A stretch of 64,000 nucleotides of DNA from Chaetoderma sp. LZ-2023a (taxonomy: Eukaryota > Mollusca > Caudofoveata > Chaetodermatida > Chaetodermatidae), in contig CM067371.1 in NCBI GenBank assembly GCA_034401795.1, forward strand, positions 75,412,833-75,476,832, in the 5' to 3' direction. Shown in pieces: positions 1-9,173 of the stretch (position 1 is the stretch's first letter; the number at the start of each line of letters is the position of its first letter). A program made the position numbers and the translations under genes. The notes beneath the pieces are model-generated. The model did no database searches, had not been told where the DNA came from, and saw only the letters and a list, made by a program, of their open reading frames with translations.

Positions 1-480
1 CAGGAACTCGACGCTGAAGAGATGACATTTCTTGGGCTTGAGCTTTAAGCTGGCCATGCGGAATCTTGAAGACTTGGTGTCCAGGTTAGATAAAGTTTGC
101 TCAAATGAAGAACCAAAGACGATTACGTCATCGATGTAACACAGACAGATCTCCCATTGCAGGGTAGTTAATACCCGCTCAATGAGATGTTCGATTGTTC
201 CAGAAGCGTTACACAAGCTGTAGGGCATCTGGCGGAACTGGAAAAGACTGTCTCTACAGACGAATGCGGTCTTCTCCATGTCAGCCTCATCCATGGCTAC
301 CTGTCATTATCCACTAGCTAAATCAAGGGTACAAAACCACTTGGCTCCGGACAAGGAATCTAAGGCTTGATCTATCTGTGGTAACAGATACGCGTCCTTG
401 ATGCTTAGATCATTAAGGCTGCGATAGTCTATACAAAACTGCAAAGATCAATATCCTTTTTGCCTACTAGTACAATGGGA
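1..480 (-). pseudogene. Ty3/gypsy reverse transcriptase fragment, decayed
   Basis: Read on the minus strand, this stretch encodes the palm region of a Ty3/gypsy-type reverse transcriptase. Visible pieces are a DYR-x-LND-type block near 410-430, an LDLASG block near 310-330, a DMEKTAFV block near 260-290 and the catalytic YIDD followed by VIVFG near 120-140. A KLKPKKCHLF block near 20-50 continues off the left edge. Two adjacent stop codons follow LDLASG near 302-308, so this copy is not functional. It is the downstream part of the same minus-strand element that supplies the protease and gag pieces further right. A 14-base G run at about 491-504 sits where homology to the segment just before the RT fingers is lost. 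Confidence 0.85.
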
Positions 481-542
481 CTGGCCCGGTGGGGGGGGGG
501 GGGGTGCTGATGGCTCTGTTATGCCCGTCCTCAACATGTCGT

Positions 543-1502
543 TCACTTGTTGGTGTGCTTCCGCCTCCTTATGTATGGGAAGACGTCACACTGGCTGTCG
601 AATGGGTCTGTTGTTTCCGGTGTTGATGGAGTAACGTACAAGGTGAGTTTCACCCAGATCCATGTCTCTGGCTGAGAAACTATCACGGTACTTGTAGAGT
701 AATTTCCGTATATTTGATGTTTTTGAGATTGCATCAATCCAACTGTGGCACACAAATATAAGTCATGTAAATGTTCTGGCAAATCATCAGAAGTTGTTAC
801 TGGTGTGGGTGCTGTGGGTGCTGTTTCCAGTGAGATCACATCCACCAAATGGCCACAACGAACTCCCGGTTCAAGAGTTATTGGGTCCACAGTGCCATTG
901 ACTACCCGAAACGTGGTGTCCACTATCATACGGGGACCGGCGCATTGTGAGGCAAGCATGTATTCAGGGTCGGGTTCCAGCACGGCTATGTGAGTGTTGT
1001 CTCCTAACTGTGGTGCGGTGGCCCACAAGATTTTCTCCTGTCCTGGCTCAACTGTGCCGGGTGTTGCCAAAATCACTGCACATGTATTGTACAGTGAGGA
1101 TTCCGATCCAAGAGGTATCCGCCGGCCGTGTATATCCAATTCCTGTTGTCTGCAATGTATGACGACTTTGCTGGCACTGAGGAAATCAGAGCCGAACAGG
1201 GCATCGTTTTGGATAGCAGCGATGAGAACTCGCTGAATGAATTGCATCTCCTCTATCTGTATGACGAGGTTTACTGTACCAGCCAGAAGCACATCGGCTC
1301 CCGTAGCTGTTTGCAAAAATATGTTTGTAGGCTTAATGGGTGGCTTTTTATGAGGTGAGATGCTTTCATACAATCGCTTGTTAACAACATTGATGGAAGC
1401 TCCAGTTTCAACAGTGGCACTGATGGAAATACCGCTACACAGACAGGCACACCTATAGATAACTTTACGGTGTACCTGCAGAAGAGTCTCCAATGATACC
1501 AT
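543..1502 (-). pseudogene. Ty3/gypsy pol N-terminal region: aspartic protease to RT linker
   Basis: This 319-codon minus-strand frame carries a retropepsin-like segment near residues 25-110: a flap-like hydrophobic block, LFGSDFL, and the active-site context ATVETGASINVV. Retropepsins need Asp-Thr/Ser-Gly; here the Asp is Glu, which should abolish catalysis. The C-terminal part (about residues 240-280) matches the LPEHL-x-DLY linker that precedes RT in many Ty3/gypsy Pol proteins, then drifts out of frame after QKHQIYG, so at least one frameshift separates it from the RT fragment. The initiator Met is only the first ATG of the open frame; in the family the protease is part of a longer Gag-Pol. 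Confidence 0.8.
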
Positions 1503-1750
1503 CTGAGAAAGAGGTTTGGGTGCGGCATCACTCTGTATGTAGTCAGATTGTTTCCAGATAGCTTCCTTGAATGCTGTTGATGGCTGAGTGTGGAGAGGGC
1601 CAGGCCGCCATCACTGCTGCTGTGATTGCTTAGGCAAAGGCGGAGCTGGGGATAGCAGTGGTGATGGCGGTGATGCTGTCTCTGTGTATGCTGAATTGGT
1701 GTAGACAGCAGTGTGGATGAGATTGTCATGATCATGGATAAGCGCAACCT

Positions 1751-2059
1751 GTGCGAGCGACTCCCCCAGGATGCGGGAACCAGCACAAAAACAACAACCG
1801 CCAAAACATGTATGATAGGATAGATGAGATTACTAAACAAATCTCCGCACTCACCAATCTAGTCACCACCCTCAGTACAACAATCTCGACATCTAACACC
1901 AGACCAGCAACCACCACCACAGCTTCTGCACCACCACCCCATACGTGTTTCGGATGTGGTCAGCCGGGCCACTGGAGGGAATGGTGTCCTAACCGACCTC
2001 TGTCAACAACTCCAACCGCGGACCGACGAACCCAGCAGCCGGAAAATATGTTAAACTAG
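1751..2059 (+). pseudogene. Gag C-terminal fragment with CCHC zinc knuckle, opposite strand
   Basis: The plus strand encodes 102 residues with a Thr/Ser/Pro-rich stretch and then a perfect retroviral-type zinc knuckle, CFGCGQPGHWREWC (C-x2-C-x4-H-x4-C), at residues 72-85. Such knuckles bind RNA at the C-terminus of Gag. All surrounding retroelement pieces (protease at 543-1502, gag at 2.75-3.77 kb) lie on the minus strand, so this is either an inverted internal segment of the same element or a fragment of another. The frame closes at 2059 with no protease after it. Confidence 0.65.
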
Positions 2060-2412
2060 CGAGCGCACCGATTCGAGAGTCATTTCGGTGCCCGCCCTCA
2101 CAATCCAGCTCAACTGCGGCCTCCATACAACAACGTCAGGTGGCCTACACTAATACGCAACCTACATTACTATCACACACCCACAAACACCCGGCTTCCA
2201 ATATGCCAATACCAAGAATGCACTCCGCATCTGCAGCACCAACATCTCCTTCTAGCAGAAATTGTGACTCCCGCGATTTCCGTATATAGCAAACCTTCTT
2301 TTCTATGTAAAACGGCAGTGGTAGGTTGTAGCACCTCCACTGAAACAACGTTTCTTCAAGCACTACGACCCCCCCCCCCCCCCCCACCAAGGCACCGAAT
2401 CCCCAGTGCCAC

Positions 2413-2652
2413 TTGGTGGTATGCAACACACCGCCCCGTACAGCATCATCCTCCATATCTACCAGCAGCAGCAGTGATTCGGAGGGCAGGATCCATTCCG
2501 CATCATGGATCCGAAAAAGGAAGTGCCACCACAAGAACGAACGAATCCCTCGACGTCACTGTTTCTTTTGTGCATCCACTAAACACCCTATGACGCTATG
2601 TGCTCCCCCACCCCGGTGGGACTGGCCACACCCTCTTCCTCTAGGCGCATGA
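2413..2652 (+). pseudogene. Possible second knuckle-like gag remnant
   Basis: A 79-codon plus-strand frame ends in CFFCASTKHPMTLC, which also fits C-x2-C-x4-H-x4-C, after a basic stretch (RKRKCHHKNER). It lies 350 bases beyond the better knuckle on the same strand. It could be a decayed gag tail or a chance pattern. A C run at about 2371-2387 lies just upstream. Confidence 0.3.
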
Positions 2653-2752
2653 TTCTGACTGGTTGTGTGTTCTTGCTGTGCGTGTTGATCCGTTGCTGAT
2701 GCTGATGTAGGTACAGTGGTGTTGTCGGTAGTTGTGGCGAGATTGATGTCAT

Positions 2753-3768
2753 TCATTTCGTTAATTGGATGAAGTTGGCGGCGATTGTTTTTCTCCCCTT
2801 CCAAGAAGTTTTCAAATACGAACCGCAGTGGCCATGAGTTGTTGTAAGCTGCCATGATCCACCAGAAATAGCTTTTCTTTTAAGGCGGGTTCTTCGCTCA
2901 ACACATCTATAGAACATATCTAATTGTAGATGTGTGATGCCCTCAAGATTGGTGCTAGGGTATGCATGGGCCATTAGGCGATGATTGCGACTAGCTAATT
3001 CCAGAAGTCTTTCTCCCACACGTCAACGTAAGTTTTTCAATTGCAGCTGACTAGTTTCACTGAGAACTGTGTCACCGAATCTTTCCGACAACACACTTTC
3101 CAGTTCTGTGTAGGTTGGTGTGTCGTCTGTTCCGAGGTCTGACAGGACTTGGAGTGCTTTTCCGGATAGTTTCACGGCAAGATATTCTCCCATTTGTTTG
3201 TTAGGCCGTCTGTTTGTGCGGCTAATAATATCAAACTGAACTTTATAATTGGCCCAGTCATTCTCCCCACTAAATTCGGGAGGGAGAATGACTCGGCCAA
3301 GTCCACGTGGTGAAGTGATAGGTGCGAATCCTGGTGGTGGTGCTGTGTGAAAACGACGTGATACCGCACGAAGTGGAGGAGATGCGGGATATGGTACATA
3401 AGTATCCAGCCACTGGTCACCTATTGATGACACGGGCGAACAACGTGATTGTAAAGGATAGTAATATTGTCCCTATGGGGGTCTTTGTCGTGATCATCCA
3501 CGATCCGGCGTTGGTGTGTTGGCCTATCGCGGATATCAGATAAGGTTATAAATTGAGTTCCCACCTACGAGGCATCACGGAATGTCCCCTCGCTTATCGG
3601 TGAAAATTCATGTAAAGGCAGTGCTGGTCGTCCCACCATGGGAAAATTATTGACATTGTCAGTGAGCACGCGAGCAGTTCTTTCGTCATATGATGCTACT
3701 TCCACATCTAAGGAGAGCTGACTGTCTGATGAAGGAGACTGAAACTCACGGGTGTTGAGAGTTGGCAT
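2753..3768 (-). pseudogene. Gag of the decayed Ty3/gypsy element
   Basis: Gag-like sequence on the minus strand lies in three overlapping pieces. The N-terminal piece begins at the ATG at 3768, just downstream of the primer-binding site, and is Ser/Asp-rich. The middle piece (about 3433-3023) carries the retrotransposon gag core: LPPEFSGEND then WANYKVQFD, AVKLSGKALQVLSDL and LESVLSERFGD. A further piece to about 2753 contains a basic VERRTRLKRKAI stretch. Frame changes near 3560-3430 and 3020 show decay. In the family, Gag forms the particle shell and binds element RNA. Confidence 0.75.
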
Positions 3769-3787
3769 GGGTTCGCTTCTCGTTCGG

Positions 3788-3805
3788 GCCCCACATTGGG
3801 CGCCA
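3788..3805 (-). other. Primer-binding site and inner edge of an LTR
   Basis: On the minus strand this reads TGGCGCCCAATGTGGGGC, the classic primer-binding site following the 5' LTR of many Ty3/gypsy elements and retroviruses. The LTR would therefore lie at higher coordinates, ending (minus strand) a few bases before the site, near 3808-3812. The matching 3' LTR would be left of base 1, so LTR length cannot be judged. The site also falls inside a longer open frame (3945-3565), which is why I start gag at 3768. Confidence 0.7.
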
Positions 3806-3983
3806 CTTGTAGCTTGCGGGGGTATGTGCTGGTCCACCATGACGTGCCCATCCATTGCGCCCCAACTGCATGACAGATGGGAGGGCTGGTTAGCTGCGGA
3901 TCTCAGGGTTGTGGATCCTGTATCGCGTCCTTCCGTAAAGTTCAAAGACTGACCCCTTAGGTTTAAACCTACGGACTAGATGG

Positions 3984-4197
3984 TAATAATAATTAAACAG
4001 TCACCAAATTCATACCACTATACAAAGACGGACCCCCTAGGTTCCGGTGGGGCCGTGTGACCATTGGCGCTGAGATTGAACCACATCATGTCGTCCCAAC
4101 TGTTGGTGTCACCGGTATGACGATCCATATTAATTTAGAATATGGACAATATTGTGATAATAATTAAACAGTTACAGAATTTATACCACTATACAAA
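3984..4197. repeat. Pair of 43-bp direct repeats
   Basis: A segment at 3984-4026 recurs with few changes at 4155-4197 (both contain TAATAATTAAACAGT and ATACCACTATACAAA), 171 bases apart. The spacer includes GACCCCCTAGGTT, itself similar to sequence before the first copy. This may be a tandem duplication in the presumed LTR region of the minus-strand element. Confidence 0.7.
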
Positions 4198-4199
4198 CA

Positions 4200-6820
4200 A
4201 TTCTATGTGTTTGACAGTGAATGAGCACAATAATACACAACATAGAGCTGGGCCAGTGTTCTTTCTGCATGGTTTCGCCGGAGGTACCACACAGATCCTT
4301 GAATCCGCAGAGGTATCCCGGCAAGTGAGAGTCTCTGCAACGAAGTCACTAGATAGTTTAATTTAAACTAGTATACCCCTAACACTCACAAAGAAAATAT
4401 TGTTGTTGTGAGAGGAACGTGCCTCGCACGGGCCTCCATCACAGGAAAATGCCTTCAACGCCGAAGCGGAGGACAAGAGCTGGTAAAAAGGGCCACTCTT
4501 TTGTTCAACAGAAAATGCTAAGTGCTGAAAATCCTAGTGAGGCTACTGTTAAGGTGTTGCACGCTGGTTTAGGTGAAGACGGGACAAATGATTTCCGAAG
4601 AATTTCCAGGTCACCGTCTTATGTAGTTCCAAAGTTGCTGCATTGGTAGTTGCCACTTTATTTATGCGGGCCTTCTGCTACATCCTAACCTACCATTTAG
4701 GTGTTAGCAAGGAAAACAAGCTTTGGCTGCAAGTGGCAGAGATTACTACCTAACCTTAGATACGGTTATCCGTTCGGCGCAGATACTCAGCTTCCCATAG
4801 GTCACCCTGCATAGAATCTACCTCCGAGGACAGCATGCGTACATGTCACCAGGTTCCACAACCACATATAACATCACTAGACGAGTTTCACAGGTCACAT
4901 AAGCAATTTAAAATAATGACATGTCTTTATGGTGGGGTGGAGGGACGGATATCCATTGCGAGCATCCTTCTCGTGAGGTCGTGATGAGCTCCAACGCTTC
5001 ATCCAGACACTACAATGAATTGGATGGAGATCCACATCTTGTCAATCACCATGTGCTACGGAGCTAACATTTTAACCTGTCATTAGGGTTATTTTCCATG
5101 ATGCCCAGAGATGCACTGCAGGCCGGTACTAAAACATATATATTAATATTATTATTTTGCAGTGCTTCCTACGTTGGCAGGGGAATCTATCTAATAAGTA
5201 TCCGAAGACACAAGGTGGATGCGAGGAAAGAGACAATAACCTGCTATATATAAGAGGCCCTATAGGTCACTTGGCCAATTTTACACACCCTTGCCGGTGC
5301 GTTGGGCTACATTACCACAACCACTGGAAAAGAGGCGTACACTCTGCATCTCGGACGAAGAAATTGTCCCTAACCGTTTTAAACCTATCCTATCGAGCTG
5401 AATAGCCAGGTTTAGCCGGTAACATGCCAGGCTCAAACAAGTAGAGCATGATCAGCGAGCTCAGTGTAAAATTGATGATGGCGGAGATAGTGATGTGGAT
5501 ATAATGTTGCTGTATAGTGTACTGCGTTCTAGAGTTTTTATAAATAAACAAAACATATTAACTAGATGGCTACTTGCTATATACACAACTAACCAATACA
5601 CAAACTAATAATGAAATGATAATTAAAAGTATCACAGGTCACTAGACCTTATGGTGCGGCTAGTTGAAAGCACCGCAGTAAACAAGGATAATAATAGTAT
5701 GAAACAAAAATTATAAGAATGCGGTCCTAGGACCTGTATGGTACCTATTAGTCATCAGTACCTTTATACGGAAATAATTAAACGGTTTATAACTAAACGT
5801 ACAATAGTATAGCTACTTGAGTACCTATTGGTCATCAGTATGGAACAAGTTCACCAGTTAGTGAAATTGAGGCGCTATTACATTTATAGCGCGAGATGAC
5901 ACGTTCTCAGGGCTGGAAAGATTTCCACAGGAAGACATTCACAGGCAGGTCTCCGCAAGCAGGTCTCCGCAGGCAGGTCTCCACAGGCTGACTTCTCCAG
6001 ACAGGCAGGATACGGTACATTCTCAGCACAGGTAACGGAACAGTTCACGAGTGTCCACTAGATAATCTTATAGCTGATACATAATCACAACAGTGGTTGT
6101 AAAGTTTTCCATCCAGCGACGGAGGTATGAAAGTTAAGAGCAACACATTAACAGGTAGGGTTACTTATATAATGACAATGCATGTACAATAACTGGCACA
6201 CGGTGCAGGGTGCATCGCATAGCTCTTGCGGCGTACCAGGCAAAGTTCACCCAGACTGGTCAAAAGTTAATTTATCACACACGGCATGTAGTGCGGAAGT
6301 TAAAGTCCACTTTTCAGCGTGGTTGGCAGATCCGGCGAGTCATCCACCAAGAGTCACCATCAGCTCTACATTCTGTAGGATTACATCCCGGTCCCGCATG
6401 GCCCATCCTTAGGAAGACTCCCGTATAAAGGTCTGGATGTGGGAGTTATTACTTTAAGTTAGTTTATTACCCCCTGGATGGCCGTCCGGGGGTGTACAAA
6501 ACTGTGGAAACTGAGGACTCTTTACCACCACGGATGAGCCGAAATCCGAATGGCACCAGATGAAGTAAGAATCACTGTACGTTTGCAGTTACACACGTCT
6601 ATCCCGATGGTCCAGTCATCCTGTGCAGGCCGGTTTCCATGCCGGTGATGCTCTTGATTCTCGACTTTTCACCCCTTTTATACACGTCATGACATCAGAG
6701 CCAGGTGCCTCAGCCAATCAGCGGCCGAGCACTAGCCAATCGGCATGCTGCAGAGGTGATGACGTAGTTATCACGTGTACAGAGCACTCTCTATTCCGTT
6801 TAATATATATACGCGATTAC
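4200..6820. other. Non-coding stretch, no recognisable gene
   Basis: No open frame here resembles a known protein. About 70 bases at 4408-4475 (GAGAGGAACGTGCC ... GGAAAATGCC) match the start of the X/Y repeat copies at 14.2 and 21.3 kb. Two motifs like GTACCTATTAGTCATCAG at about 5745 and 5822 match the TGATGACTAA-type repeats of X/Y copies, so parts may be decayed X/Y sequence. A CCAAT- and TGACGTAG-containing stretch at 6710-6790 lies upstream of the LTR retrotransposon. Confidence 0.5.
5943..5984 (+). repeat. Short tandem repeat, 14-bp unit x3
   Basis: Three consecutive near-identical copies of AGGCAGGTCTCCGC are seen, followed by a diverged fourth. Confidence 0.8.
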
Positions 6821-6825
6821 GATGT

Positions 6826-6957
6826 TGTAATGTCTTAGTTCTAAATCGTAATTTATATTCCATGACCGGAACTAGGATTCCGGGTTTTAGGTTATATACG
6901 GTCTAAGAAATATACAAAACGAAAACTAGTCTTGTTATTCAATACAACAATATTTCA
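6826..6957 (+). repeat. 5' LTR
   Basis: 132 bp, beginning TGTAATGTC and ending ATATTTCA, identical by eye to the copy at 11382-11513. The start and end (TG...CA) match the LTR convention and are confirmed by the flanking GATGT duplication. Confidence 0.97.
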
Positions 6958-6959
6958 AT

Positions 6960-6978
6960 TGGCGACGAGCAGAGGATC
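6960..6978 (+). other. Probable primer-binding site
   Basis: TGGCGACGAGC begins two bases after the 5' LTR, the expected place for the tRNA primer-binding site. The tRNA was not identified. Confidence 0.6.
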
Positions 6979-7184
6979 AAAACAATCGAAAAATCGCGCA
7001 GTCAATGTAAAGTTTATGTCAAAAACAATTGTTGTGAATGCCAGAAGTGCCCTGTAAGTCAAAACATACTGTTTAAACCACAGTGTATGCTGTTTTCGGA
7101 AAAAAACATTTCCATCAATCCATGTACATTCTAGCCAAAATATTGGTCACGTGATAATTTATCGAACTGATTGACACTCGAAAT

Positions 7185-9173
7185 ATGGCCCAGTCATTGC
7201 CAACATTTCCACCTTTTGAGATACATAGCGATCCTACATCCACGTCTCAGAGATGGGTAAAATATGTGAAACGATTCAAAAATTTGATTCTGGCAATGAA
7301 CATCACAAATGACACACGTCAGCGTGCATTATTCCTTCACTATGCTGGGGAAGATGTTATGGACATACTAGAGACACTAACCGAAACGGGTACAGATCTT
7401 GACACAGCAATCTCGAAACTAAATGACCACTTCAGTCCAAAGAAGAACATTGACTATGAAACTTACATATTCCGTAAAGCAATCCAGAACCACGGTGAAA
7501 CACTAGATTGTTTTGCAACGCGCCTTCGACAATTAGCCAGTACATGTGAATTCGCGGACGATGCCCGAGAAATTAAAAATCAGATCATTCATGGGTGTAG
7601 TTCAAATAGACTACGACGTCGAATTCTTCGCGAACCTAGTATGGCGTTACCCGACATTCTCAGTCTTGCCAGAGCGAGCGAACAATCAGAGCTTCAAGCA
7701 ACAAATATTGAAACAATGCAAGAAACAAAATATCCAGAATCTGTAAATGCTATCAAATCAAATCAGTCAAAATATTCAACTGAAAAACCAAAATACAGAT
7801 ACCAAAATAAGATGGCTTACAAATCACATAGCAAATCACATGTTAAATCACATGACACAGTTAAAGTTAAACCTACAACAACATGTTATTATTGTGGTTA
7901 TGACTATCCACACGCAAATAATAAACAATGTCCAGCTAAAGGCCAAGAGTGCAAATACTGTCACAAACTTAATCACTTTGCCTCTGTCTGTCGAAAGAAA
8001 CAAAATTCTCATGAATCTGTCAAACAGGTTTCTACTCTGAAACAAGAACCTGATTCTAGCTCAGATGATGAATATGTGTTTGGTTTAAAAGTAGCTGTCG
8101 TTAGGGATAGACAAATACATAATAACAAACAGCCTGTTGTCAACATTAAACTGAATGACTATCCTATCTCAGCAGTTTTAGACACTGGTTCCACTGTTAA
8201 CATAATTAATGAAACTTCATTAAAGGCACTAGCCCCAGGTATTTCACTTGAAAAACAACATTTGCCTGCAATCTATAGCTACAATACAAGCAAACCACTT
8301 GACATATTGGGAAAATTCTCAGCAACTGTAAAGGCACATAATGATAATGATTCTGTTAAAACAACATTCTTTGTAACCAAAGGATCATGTGACACGTTAC
8401 TAAGCTACCGTACTAGTGTAGATCTTGGACTAATCCACATCACACAACATGTAGCAATGTCAAATAATCTCACTACTACAACAAACATAATTTCAAAGTA
8501 TAGTGATCGGTATGTAGGGATTGGAAAATTGAACGGCATTCAAGCTAAGTTACATGTAGATGAATCAGTTCCTCCTGTTGCACAACCGCACCGCCGTTTG
8601 CCATTTCATCTTCGTGATCGTACAGCAACCGAACTTAATCGCCTACTTGAGCTCGATATAATCGAACGCGTTGACGACGTACCTACTCCTTGGGTATCAC
8701 CAATCCGTGTAATCGAAAAACCGAAAGACCCGTCTCAAATTCGCATCTGTGTAGACATGAGAGCTCCGAACAAAGCTATTCAAAGATCGCGAGATATTAC
8801 GCCAACAATAGATGACATTGTTTCAGATCTAAATGGATCAACTATATTTTCGAAGCTTGATCTTAATGCTGGCTACCACCAAATTGAGCTAGCCACAGAA
8901 TCTCGTTATTTGACCACATTTTCAACAAGTAGCGGACTATTTCGATATAAGCGTTTGAACTTTGGTGTTTGTTCCGCATCCGAACTATTTCAAAACAACA
9001 TTCAAATGTCACTTCAAGGTTTAGACGGTGTCACAAATGTAAGTGACGATATTCTAATCTACGGTCGTACTCAGCTTGAACATGACATTCGCCTTGAAAA
9101 GACATTAATCCGTTTGCGCGAAAAGAATCTAACTGAACGCGGCGAAATGCGAATACGGCAAATCAGAAATTGA
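7185..9173 (+). CDS. Gag-protease-RT (N-terminal part of a frameshifted gag-pol)
   Basis: This 662-codon frame starts at the first ATG after the leader. Residues 1-180 resemble a retrotransposon Gag capsid (e.g. LDCFATRLRQLA). Two zinc knuckles follow, a variant one at 234-249 (CYYCGYD...C) and a standard CKYCHKLNHFASVC at 256-269. A retropepsin active site lies at 333-335 (VLDTGSTVNII). RT begins near residue 465 and includes VSPIRVIEKP, ICVDMRAPNK, SKLDLNAGYHQI, LNFGVCSASELF and the catalytic NVSDDILIYG at 618-627. The frame should continue into the RT thumb and RNase H but shifts near 9135 and stops at 9171-9173; the downstream frame carries the rest. The protein would make particles and copy element RNA in the cytoplasm. 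Confidence 0.92.
   Translation: MAQSLPTFPPFEIHSDPTSTSQRWVKYVKRFKNLILAMNITNDTRQRALFLHYAGEDVMDILETLTETGTDLDTAISKLNDHFSPKKNIDYETYIFRKAIQNHGETLDCFATRLRQLASTCEFADDAREIKNQIIHGCSSNRLRRRILREPSMALPDILSLARASEQSELQATNIETMQETKYPESVNAIKSNQSKYSTEKPKYRYQNKMAYKSHSKSHVKSHDTVKVKPTTTCYYCGYDYPHANNKQCPAKGQECKYCHKLNHFASVCRKKQNSHESVKQVSTLKQEPDSSSDDEYVFGLKVAVVRDRQIHNNKQPVVNIKLNDYPISAVLDTGSTVNIINETSLKALAPGISLEKQHLPAIYSYNTSKPLDILGKFSATVKAHNDNDSVKTTFFVTKGSCDTLLSYRTSVDLGLIHITQHVAMSNNLTTTTNIISKYSDRYVGIGKLNGIQAKLHVDESVPPVAQPHRRLPFHLRDRTATELNRLLELDIIERVDDVPTPWVSPIRVIEKPKDPSQIRICVDMRAPNKAIQRSRDITPTIDDIVSDLNGSTIFSKLDLNAGYHQIELATESRYLTTFSTSSGLFRYKRLNFGVCSASELFQNNIQMSLQGLDGVTNVSDDILIYGRTQLEHDIRLEKTLIRLREKNLTERGEMRIRQIRN

Noticed and set aside
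3726-3765. Hammerhead-ribozyme-like CTGATGA...GAAAC
   Set aside because: Stem III can be drawn, but the base expected to pair as U before the cleavage site is A, and the sequence lies within gag coding sequence.
9136-9173. Programmed ribosomal frameshift in the LTR element
   Set aside because: The break lies inside the RT thumb rather than at a domain junction, and no slippery heptamer with downstream structure is evident; a mutation or sequence error is simpler.
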